From the NCBI GenBank assembly GCA_035235625.1, contig CP141143.1, positions 4,260,501 to 4,324,500 on the forward strand: a stretch of 64,000 bases of DNA, written 5' to 3'. The stretch comes from Saururus chinensis (Eukaryota > Streptophyta > Magnoliopsida > Piperales > Saururaceae). Within the stretch, counting starts at the first letter, position 1; each line of letters starts with the position of its first letter. The notes beneath the pieces are model-generated. The model was not told where the DNA came from and ran no database searches. It worked only from the letters and a program-made list of their open reading frames with translations. Positions 1 through 11,690 of this stretch are shown one piece after another. Both the position numbers and the translations under genes were made by a program.

Positions 1-111
1 ATCAGCACTTCACTAAGCTGAAATGAGCAAATTCAACTCAAACTATAGGTAAGTCTTTCGCAACCAATCAGCAGCCCATACTAAGCAGTCACAAAAAGTT
101 AAATGCCTCTT
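1..111. other. 3' flank / probable 3' UTR of the HPAT gene
   Basis: This short stretch lies just beyond the stop codon of the minus-strand HPAT gene (stop at 112-114). It is presumably the 3' UTR. I see no clear polyadenylation signal and no other feature. Confidence 0.4.
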
Positions 112-3100
112 CTAAGCACCCCAGTTGGGAATATTGGCTGTTGCTTCATTGACCATCTTCACTAGAGTTACCTGAATCATGTGTTAGGAGATTAAGTGGA
201 CAGTCTCCGAAATAGAGTTTCCTAATTAAGCAGTCAAAACAATATCAATATTTGTAAAGCCTAAGTTCTATCAAGACTATTAAGGTCATTCAATTTATGC
301 CAACAAGGCTGAGGCTGAAATGTATTGAGTTTGACATGATCAAAGTATCCCATAAACCAGGGTTTAAAGAAGCAACTTTCCTTTTAATACAAGTTGGCAA
401 TGGCAACATAACTCTTAGGCAAACATAGACCTGAAAAAGTACAAGACTATTACATTGGGTATAGATTTGTTTTCCATTCTCTCTATCAAACAGTAAGTGA
501 TGTATTCTTCTGTTTAATCTTTCATCAAAATCAAGATATATACTAAAGCCTCATTAAATAGTACTCTGTTAGTCCCAAATTCCAATTGTTCATTGAAGTA
601 CACTGTCAAACACACCTGTTTGTAATTGAAGCACCAACATTAATAAAAATTGAATATATCAGCTAATGAAGAAAACAATGAAAACAATTGGGAACAATAA
701 CTGGGAACCATCTTTCTGCCGCATCAGGATTAGAAGTATGTTATAGCCACAACCACTTGAAGAGCTCAACCTCCCTCTACTCTGAAGTGGATTGAATGGC
801 AGGATTTATCAAGAAACAAGCCAAAATGACTAGAGATACTTTGCCATCTTGTTTTGTTTTTACAACTATAATCAAGCTCCACAACCCCACAAATATGTTG
901 GCACTCTCGACCAAAATGTCTGTAACAATCAAACATCAAGATTTTTCTTGCAACCATTTTCATTTTTGGCAATACTATGGCTACCCACACACAGAGAGAT
1001 GAGAAAGAATCTAGCATTACATAAAAAGTAAAATCTTACCACGCTTTCCGGAACCCCTGCTGGGGGCAATGGAAGGTTCCTCGGTGGGGGGCTGCTATCA
1101 AATGATCTTTTATCAAACCTCCATTTTCCAATTTTTCCATAAGTTAATTTACCCTAATTAAAATACCATATGTAAGTGGCGACAATAATGGGCACATGGA
1201 GTAGCAGGCCTAAAAAGGAATTCAAAAGTACCTTCATATCATAGTCACAACCATATGTGTAATGAATTATGAGTTTGTTGCCAACTTCTTGATCCCAAGG
1301 AGGCTTTCATTTGAAAGCATAGACAACATGCAAAATTAGATTTGATAATTAAAATGAGCTCTTGGCTTTGATAAGTGGTACCAAATTTAGTTATTTTCCA
1401 CGAAAGGAATTAGAACCTACCATGGTAACTACTTTTACCATCCCATTTTAGTAGTCACATTTTTAAAAAGTGTAAATTTTATGGCAGTTGAGAAGGCACC
1501 TTAGATCACAAAAAGTCAAAATTCTAATTAATTAGGCACCTTTTCAGGGCACAAAAAGACAATTTTTCCCATAGCTTTTCTGACTTATTCCCACGTTCCT
1601 AGCCTCCTACTAAAGGAAGAAACTTATTAGAAGCTTTCTAATTGGTACGAGAATGAGAACAGAGACCATTAATATGGGATGGGGGGAGCATAAACCCACC
1701 AGGTGAAGAATTCTGTTATAGACAAGATAGGGGGAAATTGTGAACTTCGATCCACATAAACCAAATTTTAAATGATTCTCCACAACCACATAAACATCAA
1801 TGGTCATATTCGATTATGTTAGCTAGCTTCAATTCTAATAATCATAATCATAATCAAGTAGCGCCTTTTCACAATTTGAGATTGGCAAGATTGGATCTTA
1901 TGCCTCCATTCTATCCTATCTTGTGCCAACTCTTTCATAAGAGATAACACAATCATATGCTTTATTAATAAGTCCATCCAAGTTCTAATGTAGGTCTCTC
2001 TCTCTCCCACTTATGACATCATTTACATGGGCATCTTCCCACCTTCTTACTAGGGTATCCCTGTACTAACGCAATCTACACTCCTATAACTTCTCCCATA
2101 TAGGTGGATATATAGAATAACTAGGAGAGATAGGATTAGCATCCTTATTTTATTATTTATCGATATGATTTTTTTCTAAGTTCCAACATTCTACTCCATA
2201 AAGTATTGGTGGCTTAATATAGTTCGTTCTATAGATCTTACCTTTATAGCAGCTTAATATAGTTGTCCAATAGAACTTACCTTTAAGCCTCTTCGAAACA
2301 CACTTATCACACAAATACTGCCAACAATCCCCTCCATTTTACCCAATTAGCCAACCTGTTATCCTATGTACCATGTCACTATCAATATCTCCCTGTTATG
2401 GATAACGGAGCCCAAATGTCAAAATTGCTTACATCTTAGCCCTTCTAGCTCATCTATTTCAACTAAGGTTCTACCTTTCTTAAAGTTAAATTCCATACCA
2501 TCTATCTTAGTCCTACTTATTTTAAAACCTTTTGATTCTAGAGCATCCCTCCACAATTCTAATTAGGCATTTAACCCTATTATAGTCTTGTCAATTAAAA
2601 CTACATCATCCGCAAAAAAACATGTACCAAGGTAACCTATCTTGTATATGTGAAGTTAGCTCATCTATAAGTAAAGAAAAATGATAAGGTTTTTATATAT
2701 GATGTGGTTTTAGTTGACAAAACTATAGCAAGGTTAAATGTCAAACTAGAATTGTCGAGAGAAGCTAAAATATTAAAAGGTTTTAAAATAAATAGTACTA
2801 AGAGCATAAAGAAGGATTGTCTATGGTATGATGCATCATTGGAGTTGTATGTCAATTGAAAGTTGTAGTCAAGGTAACTCGACAGCTGGAGATATGAAAT
2901 TATTTGGGAGAAAATGACAACGCGATAAGAAGGGAACTTTATTACCTGGATCATGAAGTCCTTGTACAAGATGTTGCTCACACCATGGAGAGCAGATGAA
3001 ACAGCATAAGCATACCTACCCAAAAGAGATAAACAAGCAATGCTCTAGTAAATTTATAAAAAGATCAGTCAAGCAAAAGAAACATAGCAGAAAACCACCA

Positions 3101-5228
3101 TTAGGAAACATTACAACATGCATGACATAAAGACCTAGAATCCAAACAATAGTAAATTCCAACATTCAATAATGGTGGTTGTGTAAAATCTATGTCAGAT
3201 GACTAGAATTTTTGGATTCACATGAGTGTCACCCGGAGCTCATCATAGAAGCCTTGACTACAGGTCCTAGTAGTTTATAAAAATGGAAAACATATGAAAT
3301 TGGAGCAGCTACAAATAAATTTATATCATGTAGCCACCATAAAGAAATTTAGAGTAATTAATTATGGATTTTTGCAACTGATTAAAGAATTTTATACATG
3401 TATAGAATTTCACAACAGCCAAAACGAGGACAATATCTCTCAGCACCTAAAATGAATGAGAATATTGGTCCTTACATTTCAAGTACCCAACCGAATGTCT
3501 TATCTGTTTTAGGGTCCTTTTTCATAGCCAAAGACACATTCATCCATGTAGGAGCGATTTTCTCAAGAGAAGCCTGCAACAAACTCTCAAAATATTTCAG
3601 GTTGTATGATGAGGGAAATTATTCTTTCAAAATATGATGCTTCACAATTGTACCTTGCTAATGATGACAGGAGAATTCCCTATGGGATCAATATTGGTGA
3701 TGGGTCCCTTCTCTTCAGGGAAGTATTTTCGCAATGCTGATTCATATTTTTGGGGTTCAATATAGAAAAATGGAAAAGCAGCACCGAAACCATCCTTTGA
3801 TAAGTTTGGTATGGGCTTAACAATGATATGATCTGGTTCGGCCATCAGTATATAACTGTCCACAAATTTGTTAATCAATGTCCCATTTGAGTAGTTAAAT
3901 CAGAAGCAAGTTTCTAATATTTAAACCAGATAGAAACTTTGACTGTCATACTCTTCCTTAATATTTGCCTTTTGAACCCACTGCACAAATGCCCACGGTC
4001 TATTGAGTACTATATAGCCCTGATACAGCAAAATAAAGGCCATCAAAACACAGAGTGAGAGGACACTGGATTGACAATCTCACAGAAATTCCACAATGAG
4101 TTATCAATCAGATTATATTCGTCTGAGACAATTAAATTTCACTGTCATATAATCTATAAAGAGGACAAGAATGAGTTGTCGATTTACTTTGAACTACAAA
4201 TTACTATAAGCCATGGAAATTTTAGATATACAAAATCAACAATTGGTGAAAATCTCTTCATTTTGAACCGCCACTCAATGGCTCAAGCCTCCTACTTCAA
4301 AAACTACAAGAATACCATGTCTATTTTCAATCATATACCAACCGTAACCAATAAAAAAACCCAAGAAAGTGAAATCAGCCTAGTGCACTAGTGAACCTAT
4401 TAATTTAAAATTTTTACTACTGTGTCTAGCAATCTCCTTTGGAACGTCCATCAATGCAGCTATTATTTGCACCTAAATGTGGCCATTCTTCTAAACAAAA
4501 AGCAAAATTTTGTGTAGAATTCAAGCTTCTCCCTTATGTTAAAATCCTGCAAGTCAAATGTGGAAAAAGATAAGCCGTATTAGTTTCCCCATAATTTTTA
4601 ATCAGCACGTCAAACCAATTATGTTCTCATCCACATGCTCTTGTAGAAACTAGCAATGGTGCTTTAATAGCTATTCTACATTCATTTCGACCACAACAAA
4701 TTAAGAAGATGACAAATTTTCAGCTTAGTAGTCCCCGCATTAGTTAAATTGAAAAATAACTAACTATAATCTGAATAAAGGGAAAAAAAAGAAGAGAGCA
4801 ATGACAATTGCCTGGTCAATTCCAGGAGGCAGAGGGTCGGCAACGAAAGTGGGGATCTCATCCATAAGCTGATCAGGCTTGCCAGAGTGCAAAATTCTGG
4901 TAAACCCACCCATCTCCGAATCGGGTTCCTTCTGGAACTTCTTAAACCAATAATACATGATTCTGCACTGCCAAGTATTGTACACCGAGTCGGATGCCGT
5001 AACGGCGGTGTGGAACAACCTCTTCTGCTGTTTGAACTTACCCGCATTGTCCACGGGCATTTTCACTATGGGGTCAAACGACAAAATCCGAGAAGACGAA
5101 GAAGGAGGACTTTGGGAGCCAGGGAATTGGGGGCTAAGGGGAGCATTGGACGAGACGATCACATTGTATGTGATCAAGGCTACAGAGAGCGTGATCATAA
5201 ACGTGTAGAAGAGGCTTTGGCAACCCAT
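112..5228 (-). CDS. HPAT: Hydroxyproline O-arabinosyltransferase (HPAT family), 8 exons
   Basis: The enzyme adds the first arabinose to hydroxyproline of secreted peptides and extensins in the Golgi; this role comes from the HPAT/RDN1 family. The coding exons I joined, in transcript order, are 4812-5228, 3952-4019, 3654-3855, 3476-3573, 2946-3015, 1232-1303, 1040-1153 and 112-171. They total 1101 nt, or 366 aa plus stop, a normal length for the family. The protein starts MGCQSLFY and has one hydrophobic segment at about residues 7-25, as expected for a type II Golgi signal anchor. Family signatures follow: RLFHTAVTA, YNTWQCRIMYYWFK, SEMGGFTRILHSG, LNRPWAFVQW, the acidic EPDH motif at about residue 168, PEEKGPITNIDPIGNSPV and YAYAVSSALHGVSNI, and it ends NIPNWGA. 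Every junction keeps frame with GT-AG, except intron 1, whose donor reads CAG then GCAATT. Intron 5 carries LINE fragments. The family assignment is strong; the subgroup (HPAT1/2/3) is not decided. Confidence 0.95.
1819..2640 (-). mobile_element. Degenerate LINE (non-LTR retrotransposon) reverse-transcriptase 3' fragment
   Basis: Read on the minus strand, this part of HPAT intron 5 holds broken pieces of a plant LINE ORF2 C-terminus. From high to low coordinate there is an RT core with the ADD box (ADDVVLIDK, at about 2590-2620), then LESKGFKISRTK-like residues, a LYGVECW-like motif, and a VDCVSTG piece near 2070. Last comes an open stretch at 1819-2010 reading RTWMDLL...DRIEWRHKI, which matches the conserved tail of plant LINE ORF2 proteins. 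Frameshifts and stops lie between the pieces, so the copy is dead. The motif order is correct, which points to one truncated insertion rather than chance. The exact ends were not determined. Confidence 0.75.
2695..2800 (+). mobile_element. Second LINE RT fragment, opposite orientation
   Basis: On the plus strand this piece reads DVVLVDKTIARLN...LKGFKI, the same RT region as the minus-strand fragment at about 2522-2620. The two segments match along roughly 100 bp as an inverted repeat with a spacer of about 75 bp. The host intron RNA could fold here. Confidence 0.65.
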
Positions 5229-6126
5229 CTCTCTCCCTCTCCCTCCGCGCCACCCAGCCTTGCCGGTCGGATATTAGTGACGGTAAGAGGAAAGAAAGTC
5301 GTCGTTTTGACCTCCGAGCTTCCAATCTAATCCTCTGTTCTCCACTTCCATACAGAAGGAATGCTGTTGAAAGAAGTCCTCCACAGTAGTTGAGGTCGTC
5401 TGTTGCGAGGTGAGCGGTTGGATTCGGCCGGGTGGCGGCTGGAAATTGGAACCAACTCAGAGGAGGAGTTAAAGGGGCCACCCCCCGCGCGATGTGGCCA
5501 GCATCTACGGCAAAGAGCACATGTAAGTGCTCATAGTTAAATGAGAAACCTCGTGACAACAAATCGTGGACATTTGTTGTGAACATGAATAATTTTATTT
5601 TAAATTTACTATAAAAAATAGCAATTAGGCAACTTGAAGCTTGAAATCAAATAAAAAAAAACTCACTCTTTTTTTAAGTTCTTGGTGGTGTTTATGAATT
5701 TATTTTTAAAAAATAAAAATTTCAAAATAAAAAAAATAGTCAACTCCATAGTTAGTTTATAGTCCTACTGATTTTAAAGGAGTGAAAAAGAGGTAAATGA
5801 GGAAAGAATTGGAGAAGAATAAAAAAAGAAAGAGGAGGAAGACAAAGAAGGGGGTAGACAAAGGTATAGGGAAGTCGAAGGCAGATAAAAGTTTGTGTTG
5901 AAGTTGAGGTTCCTATGGACCTTCTGGCATGAGCGTAAGCTCCTTTTTTTTACACATTCTCTAAGATTAAATATTTTTTATTTTTAATTATTTTATTTAT
6001 GGGTGATTTGTAAAATTTTAAAGAATTTAACCATTTAGCCTTACGAGTTAAATATAACTTGAATTTAGGGATGTGACTAATATAGTTAGAAACTCAATAA
6101 AAAAAACTTTGAAATGCCACAAAAAA
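5229..6126. other. 5' flank of the HPAT gene; AT-rich intergenic DNA
   Basis: The first 250 bp upstream of the HPAT start are GC-richer and probably hold the 5' UTR and core promoter of that minus-strand gene. I could not name a convincing TATA box. From about 5590 the sequence becomes very AT-rich. Open frames on both strands here overlap the HPAT first exon and show no family resemblance. Confidence 0.4.
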
Positions 6127-6565
6127 TGCACAAGGGAAAATTATTTAAAAAATATTAAAAAAATAATTACCAAAATTACGGAGAGAAGAAAATAATTCCT
6201 AAAATGGTGTCGATTTTGGTCATGTAGGCGTAAGCTATGCGCTAGCACATGCGTGACTTTTTTTTCAAATTTTATCCTTGTTAAGGACGAAATCAATATT
6301 GTATTAATTTTAAAAATGATAAAATTAGTATTATAAAAGGACCAAATTAGTACAATACTAATTTAGTCCTTTGAAATCAGTACAATACTGATTTTGTCAT
6401 TTAAAAGTATAGAATTTATTTTTTAAAAGGACAAAACTTTTAAAAAATAAAAAAAACTCACTTACCTACTTGGCCAAAATAGTGATCATTTTGGGAATTA
6501 TTTTCCTCCCTTCTCGATTTTGATATTTTTTTAATATTTTTTAAATAAATTTTATAATGCACAAA
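6127..6565. mobile_element. Foldback / MITE-like element with ~110-bp terminal inverted repeats
   Basis: The left arm (about 6127-6235) and the right arm (about 6465-6565) are inverted copies. Both contain the run TTTAAAAAATATTAAAAAAA, then AAAATAATTCC, then a TTTTGG...GTAGG block. The interior continues the pairing with complementary AATACTAATTTAGTCCTTT-type blocks around a centre near 6352, so nearly the whole 440 bp is palindromic. Its inner motifs (the 'cgtgactttttttt' and 'atttcgtcctttt' type) recur in the inverted repeats of the larger element at 25.2-27.4 kb, so I read it as a short non-autonomous relative. It has no coding capacity. Confidence 0.65.
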
Positions 6566-9483
6566 TCGAAGCTTAAATGAATAAGATATAGCTGGTTGAA
6601 GTTGTACTAAATATACCATACCGATTACACCATTTAGGCATAAAATTAAGTCTTTTACTTAGCCTTTTAGGCCTATTTAAAGTGAGTTACGAAAATATTA
6701 GTTTAATGGCTAATTTGGGTGGCCTAATATTGGTTTCGTAGCCAAAACCCTAGTGGGATAAGGAACCTTAATCCCCACCATACATAAATATGTCACAAGA
6801 ACATTAATTAAAGAGTTTTAGAGTTAATTAGATAATTTTAAAGTTTTTTTAGATTTAACTAAAAATTTATGGTGCCTTAGTCTCCCTCAAGGTAAGTAAT
6901 TTGATTATTTTCTCTTTAATCCTTTAATAATACTTATGGGGAAGTAAAAATTATTCATGCTTAATTATAATTCTTGTCTTCTTATTTCAAAACCCCCAAA
7001 ATCATTGTAGTTCATAAACCTTAAATCAAAATAAAACTCTAATTTTGTTAAATAAGGGACCATTTGATTTAGGACAAATTGAGGAGTTTCTTTGTCATAG
7101 AAGGAAGGGGTTTTTATTTGATGGGACATTACTTACAATAATACTATGTTTGTGGGTGAAATCATATTCTTGAATATTAAATACGACTCATTTTTAGTTT
7201 TTATTTTAGATTCATAATTATATTTCAGATACTTTTACTTTAAGTTTTGATATCAATTTTTACCTAAGAGTAAATTATCATGTATAAATCGTATTCTTAA
7301 ATTTTTATTATACTGAGAATAATATATATTTATCATATTTTTAAAATATGTATTGTATAGTAAAACAGTTCTATGTTTTTGTGTTTAGAAATGTGTTTAG
7401 GGATGAAAATGTATGATTTTGGGTACTTTTTCTGATGAGTTGATATACGTGTTATAGGCATATCATAAAAACTTTCAAGTCATTTAGAGTACGATAAGTC
7501 TATGACATAATCACAAATTTGTAGGTTTGCACAATCTCATTAATTAATTAATAAAAAATAATTTTCATATGTATTTTAATATGATATTTATTTATATTGT
7601 AATTCAAACTATGATGTAGGTTTTTGCAAATTTTCACGTTGATTAGAATTTATTTACTATTTTTCTAAAATGTACGAGTTATATGTTGCGATTATACTAA
7701 AATATTTACTTAAGCTAGAATAAAATAAATAAAATATTATATTGTTGATTGTGTTAGTTTAGTACTTTCAGTATATTTAACTTTATTAAGGATATGCATG
7801 CATATATCTAAGGTTAATTTAGCAAATCTATATCTAAGGTTAATTTATCTAAGGTTAATTTAGTAAATATTATCTTATCTACTAAATTATGTCTTATACA
7901 AGATAGCATGATTAATTAGGGTTGTACATGTAACCATGTTTATAATTCATTGCATCATAAAAATATTTTATAAATTATAAATTAATTATAGTTAGTCAAG
8001 GTTTCTATGGTTACCGAATTAGTCAAATTGGTTTTATGTCCGAAAAGGCGGGGTTTTACGTCCAATGGGTGAAATTTTAAATTCGAATGGACAAGTTTAT
8101 TCCTCCCTTGGGCAGAAATAATTGAGACTATTTATTTATTGAGATTTCTAGAATTTGCTCCAAGCTGGTCATAGTCGTTGTGCACCGGCGTTACTAGGGA
8201 TTTATGGTATTTTTTTGTATTTAGGATGTTGGGTGATTTGCAACATTCGACATGTAACATTTTAATTTGTTGCATTGTTTTATTATCTTATAATGAATTT
8301 TGATTGATTGTAATGCAAGACTCTTGTGATGGAAATACTAAGATTTATTTGCACAGGTGTTCATGTAAATATTTTGCTTTAAATGAACTCCTATGTTATT
8401 GTGTAAATACAAGTGTTTTTAAAGCCTTACTAAGTTTATATTAACTATTTCCTGCTTTTAGAAATTCTTTGAGATTCCCTATGTAATAGTATTACATAGG
8501 TGCTTAGGACAACTTATTTTGTGAACAAAATAATAATTGAAGAATAACTAAGCGAGAAATTACGATTTATTAAGGTATAATTAGTATGAAATAAATGAAG
8601 AGATATTAAAAAACTATATTATTTGTAGTGTTTCATTTCTAATTGGTAGATTATTTTCTTTAATTTGTCGCATATGTTTATGTCATTGCACTGTAAATAT
8701 AATAAGTAAATATTTAATCATAGTTATAATAAAAGTAATTAAAATTTCTTTTTACATTATTCTCTAAGTTATTTTTTAGCAAAACGATAACTCAATTATG
8801 TGATTATGATCTAATCCAAGACTAAGTTAGGAATTGTAAAGTCCTCTAGCCGGTTTTAGGTCAAGAGGGCGTGACACATTTAAGGTACATGCACTTGGGA
8901 GCATAGAAGTTTGTATTTGTATCTATGACTACTAATACAAGTATATACTAATGATATATTAGGTACGTGTCAAAACATGCATAGAACCTTTAGCATAAAT
9001 AAAATATTGTTGACATTGAAAATGTTATTAAAACACTTCTCCCAAAAGCATAATAAATGAAAAAAGTTGAAGTAAACATTGAGCCATAACATTAAGAAGA
9101 AGCACATGTTGATAGGTAACCAATGTTATCAATAAACCCAATTTTCTTTTAAAAAAATGTTAAGCTTCTAAATTGTTTTTACAAGCTAAACCTTGGGCGG
9201 TGCACTAGGCTCATCATAATCATTTATTAAAAATATGAGCCCTACAAATTATCATTACATAGAAGCCTATAATGTGCAAGTGAATACATAGGCATGTAAC
9301 ATTATATCTAGCAAAAAAAATCTAAATTGTATTGGACCACACTTGATTTCACGTATTCTTTGATGTGGCCAAAAAAATTATATACTTAATTTTTAATTTA
9401 AAATAAATGAGAATAAACCAATTTAACAAGAATATTATCACCCTTAAAATAAAAGAATAGTTGGTTAGTTCAACCTTAAATAG
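6566..9483. other. AT-rich intergenic DNA, no gene seen
   Basis: No supportable open frame on either strand. Two small items stand out. A short tandem repeat of ATCTAAGGTTAATTTA lies near 7806-7866. At about 8868-8878 the sequence GAGGGCGTGACA resembles the 3' terminus of Gypsy-type LTRs and matches the inverted end of the solo LTR at 32329. The 1 kb before it may therefore be LTR-derived, but I could not find a matching start or target duplication. Confidence 0.4.
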
Positions 9484-10137
9484 GGCTGTCAAAGGGATCA
9501 GGTTGCTCCAAACCAAACCCAATCGACCTTGATCTTGCCCCTAACTTTAAAAATTGATCTTGCCCCTAACTTTAAAAATTAAAAAGGGTTAAATATGCAA
9601 AACCTTACTTGGGTCTAAGTTATGTAGGTAATAAAAAATTACTTCAATGATCATATTTCATTCATATTTTCAACTTGAATATATTTTATATAAATTTACT
9701 TTAGATTATGAGACATTAACAACCCCAAGCACCAAAAATACCTAAAATGGGTATAGATCCTTAATGACTTTGAGAAAGCCTATTTGTATATGAAAGAAAA
9801 TTTTTGGTATACACTCTTAAGAGGAATATGAATATGACATATTAGTATTTATATTTGATAGTTGGAGGAAGATCGCTAGATCATCAGAAAATAAATTCTC
9901 ACAAATAGGGGTGGCCTTAGAAAATGGGAAAATTGAATTCTCACAAAAAAAGGTGGCTTTAAAAAATGGGAAAATTACATGTTAAATAAGCGGGTTAAGT
10001 GGGCAATTACCATGTTCAACCCTCATATTAATAGGGTCCATTTTTTAGATCTTAGCCCTCACCCTAACCCTTATAAGGTCATGTCAAGTCGGGTTTTACT
10101 AGTTATATGGGTCAAGTCAAAAGTTTTGATAGCCTTA
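9484..10137. mobile_element. hAT-like MITE (degenerate)
   Basis: The left end TAGGGCTGTCAAA and the right end TTTTGATAGCCTTA are near inverse complements and follow the TAGGG(C/G)TGTCAA form common in plant hAT-type MITEs. GGGTCAAGTC/GGGTT-type subterminal motifs occur at both sides. No convincing 8-bp target duplication was found. Inside are a 26-bp tandem repeat (GATCTTGCCCCTAACTTT, twice, 9530-9580) and a 41-bp tandem duplication (9893-9976). Confidence 0.5.
9893..9976. repeat. Two tandem copies of a ~41-bp unit
   Basis: Two adjacent copies both begin AATTCTCACAAA and end AAAATGGGAAAATT, with a few substitutions between them. They lie within the hAT-like MITE. Confidence 0.8.
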
Positions 10138-10907
10138 GTCAATACAGGTACATATTGGCCAAAGTGCACCTATATCAACCAATACAACCTTCCATACTTT
10201 ATAGAGTTTACTTCACAAAATAGTTATATCTATCAATTGCTCTAAATACTAGAGCTTTCACTACCAAAAAAGCACCACCTATATCATCCCTAGCTACGAA
10301 TTTTGCAAGCAATAATTATTTAACAACTGGCAAAATATACCAATTTAATAAAAGTAACATTTTCACCATTGTGGCCTATAATGCTGGTCCCAAGCTAGCA
10401 TAAAGGAGGGTTATGCTAGGTTGACAACCGATTATAAGAAACTGGTCAATCCCCATGGATCTTACCAATTAATAAACTAAAAATAATATTAATGACAGCA
10501 AAACAGATAAAGATATATTTTTTGCAAAAGAAACAAAAAAAATATAACATCACAAGCCTTGTGTACTATTTAAAACTACTCAATAATTCTCAAGTAAATA
10601 ACATGAAATGGTTAAACCCCTTGCAAAACTCGGGATGGAACCACGCAAGAAGGGAATATCAGCTCGAGGGAGCAAGTGGACTACTATACAGAGACCAAGA
10701 AACCACAATTTTCAATTTTGAGAGCAACTTTCAACTAGCCATCTCACAGAAGGAAAGCGATTAGACCAACTAGCATATCCTGCATAGAGATAAAGAGGAA
10801 TATCTAAATTGAGAAGCCAAATAATTTTATAAACACATGGTTCCACGTGGATGATTAAAAACTGATATGTAGTACACATTCACATAATGAGATACATCCC
10901 AATATCT
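10138..10907. other. Intergenic DNA, no gene seen
   Basis: An open frame at 10492-10764 (plus) is lysine/asparagine-rich at its start and resembles no family I know. I treat it as chance. Nothing else is supported here. Confidence 0.35.
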
Positions 10908-11226
10908 ACTCCCTCTGTCTCACATAAATAACTCCATTTGGTTTTTCAAAATGAAAGGACAGGAGGGAATACTACTTACTCGTTAATAAATTACACTTGT
11001 AAAAAAGTCAAATCAGCAGGTCAACGAACTCTTTAAGTGTACCCACCAAGGACTTCAGTAAAGGAAGACCAATCAATTAGTTTATTTGAAAACCCAAATG
11101 GAGCAATTAATGTGGGACGGAGTACTACACAAGTTAATAAATTGCACTTGTAAACAAACTCAAATCAACTGGTCAACGAACTCTTCAAGTGCATCCACCA
11201 AGGACTTCAGTTGTGGAAGACCAATG
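10908..11226. mobile_element. Stowaway-type MITE ends with a tandem duplication of MITE plus flank
   Basis: At 10908 the sequence TACTCCCTCTGTCTCACA matches the Stowaway terminal repeat (CTCCCTCCGTCCC with TA target). The opposite end, GTGGGACGGAGTA, is at about 11108-11120. Between and after them a block of about 105 bp occurs twice (about 10970-11075 and 11121-11224). Each copy carries GTTAATAAATT, GGTCAACGAACTCTT and CACCAAGGACTTCAGT and is preceded by a MITE right end. This suggests that a MITE together with its flank was tandemly duplicated and then trimmed. Confidence 0.6.
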
Positions 11227-11690
11227 AGGATTGCGGGTATATTTTATTACACAGCAGAGCACCAAATGTTAGCTGCAGATAGGTTTTGTTGAAAGTGGCA
11301 CAGTGGGGATTAAGAGATTGCCTTGGAAGACACCTATGATATTTGGCAGCATCCCCTTCCCTCGCATCTATCCAGTGAAATATACTCATTAATATGGAGA
11401 GGCAAAACGCTGAAAAATTCAAAAGGCTTGATATAAGGAGGTCTGCACTTCAGCACATCCATATAGTGCCTAAGCTGCTGGTTCCTGATTTCCTTGGCAC
11501 TGTTTCAACCTGGAATTTATGTGAACCCAGATTCGACCTTTGCACTTAAGTTCATATGGAACACGATTTGCATTTCCACACAAACTAGTTTAGAAAAACA
11601 TTTCACTTTAAGAGCTAGAAATTGATTTATGGTACTCAATAGTATAATTTTGCTTATAAAAACCAATTTTCCAGAAACAAAAAACAAAAA

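Noticed and set aside
4887-5586. Open frames of about 150 codons on both strands around the HPAT 5' end
   Set aside because: They are shadows of HPAT exon 1 and its leader; only the frame with the conserved HPAT motifs is retained.
10492-10764. 90-codon open frame on the plus strand
   Set aside because: Low-complexity start, no known domain, and located in repeat-rich intergenic DNA.
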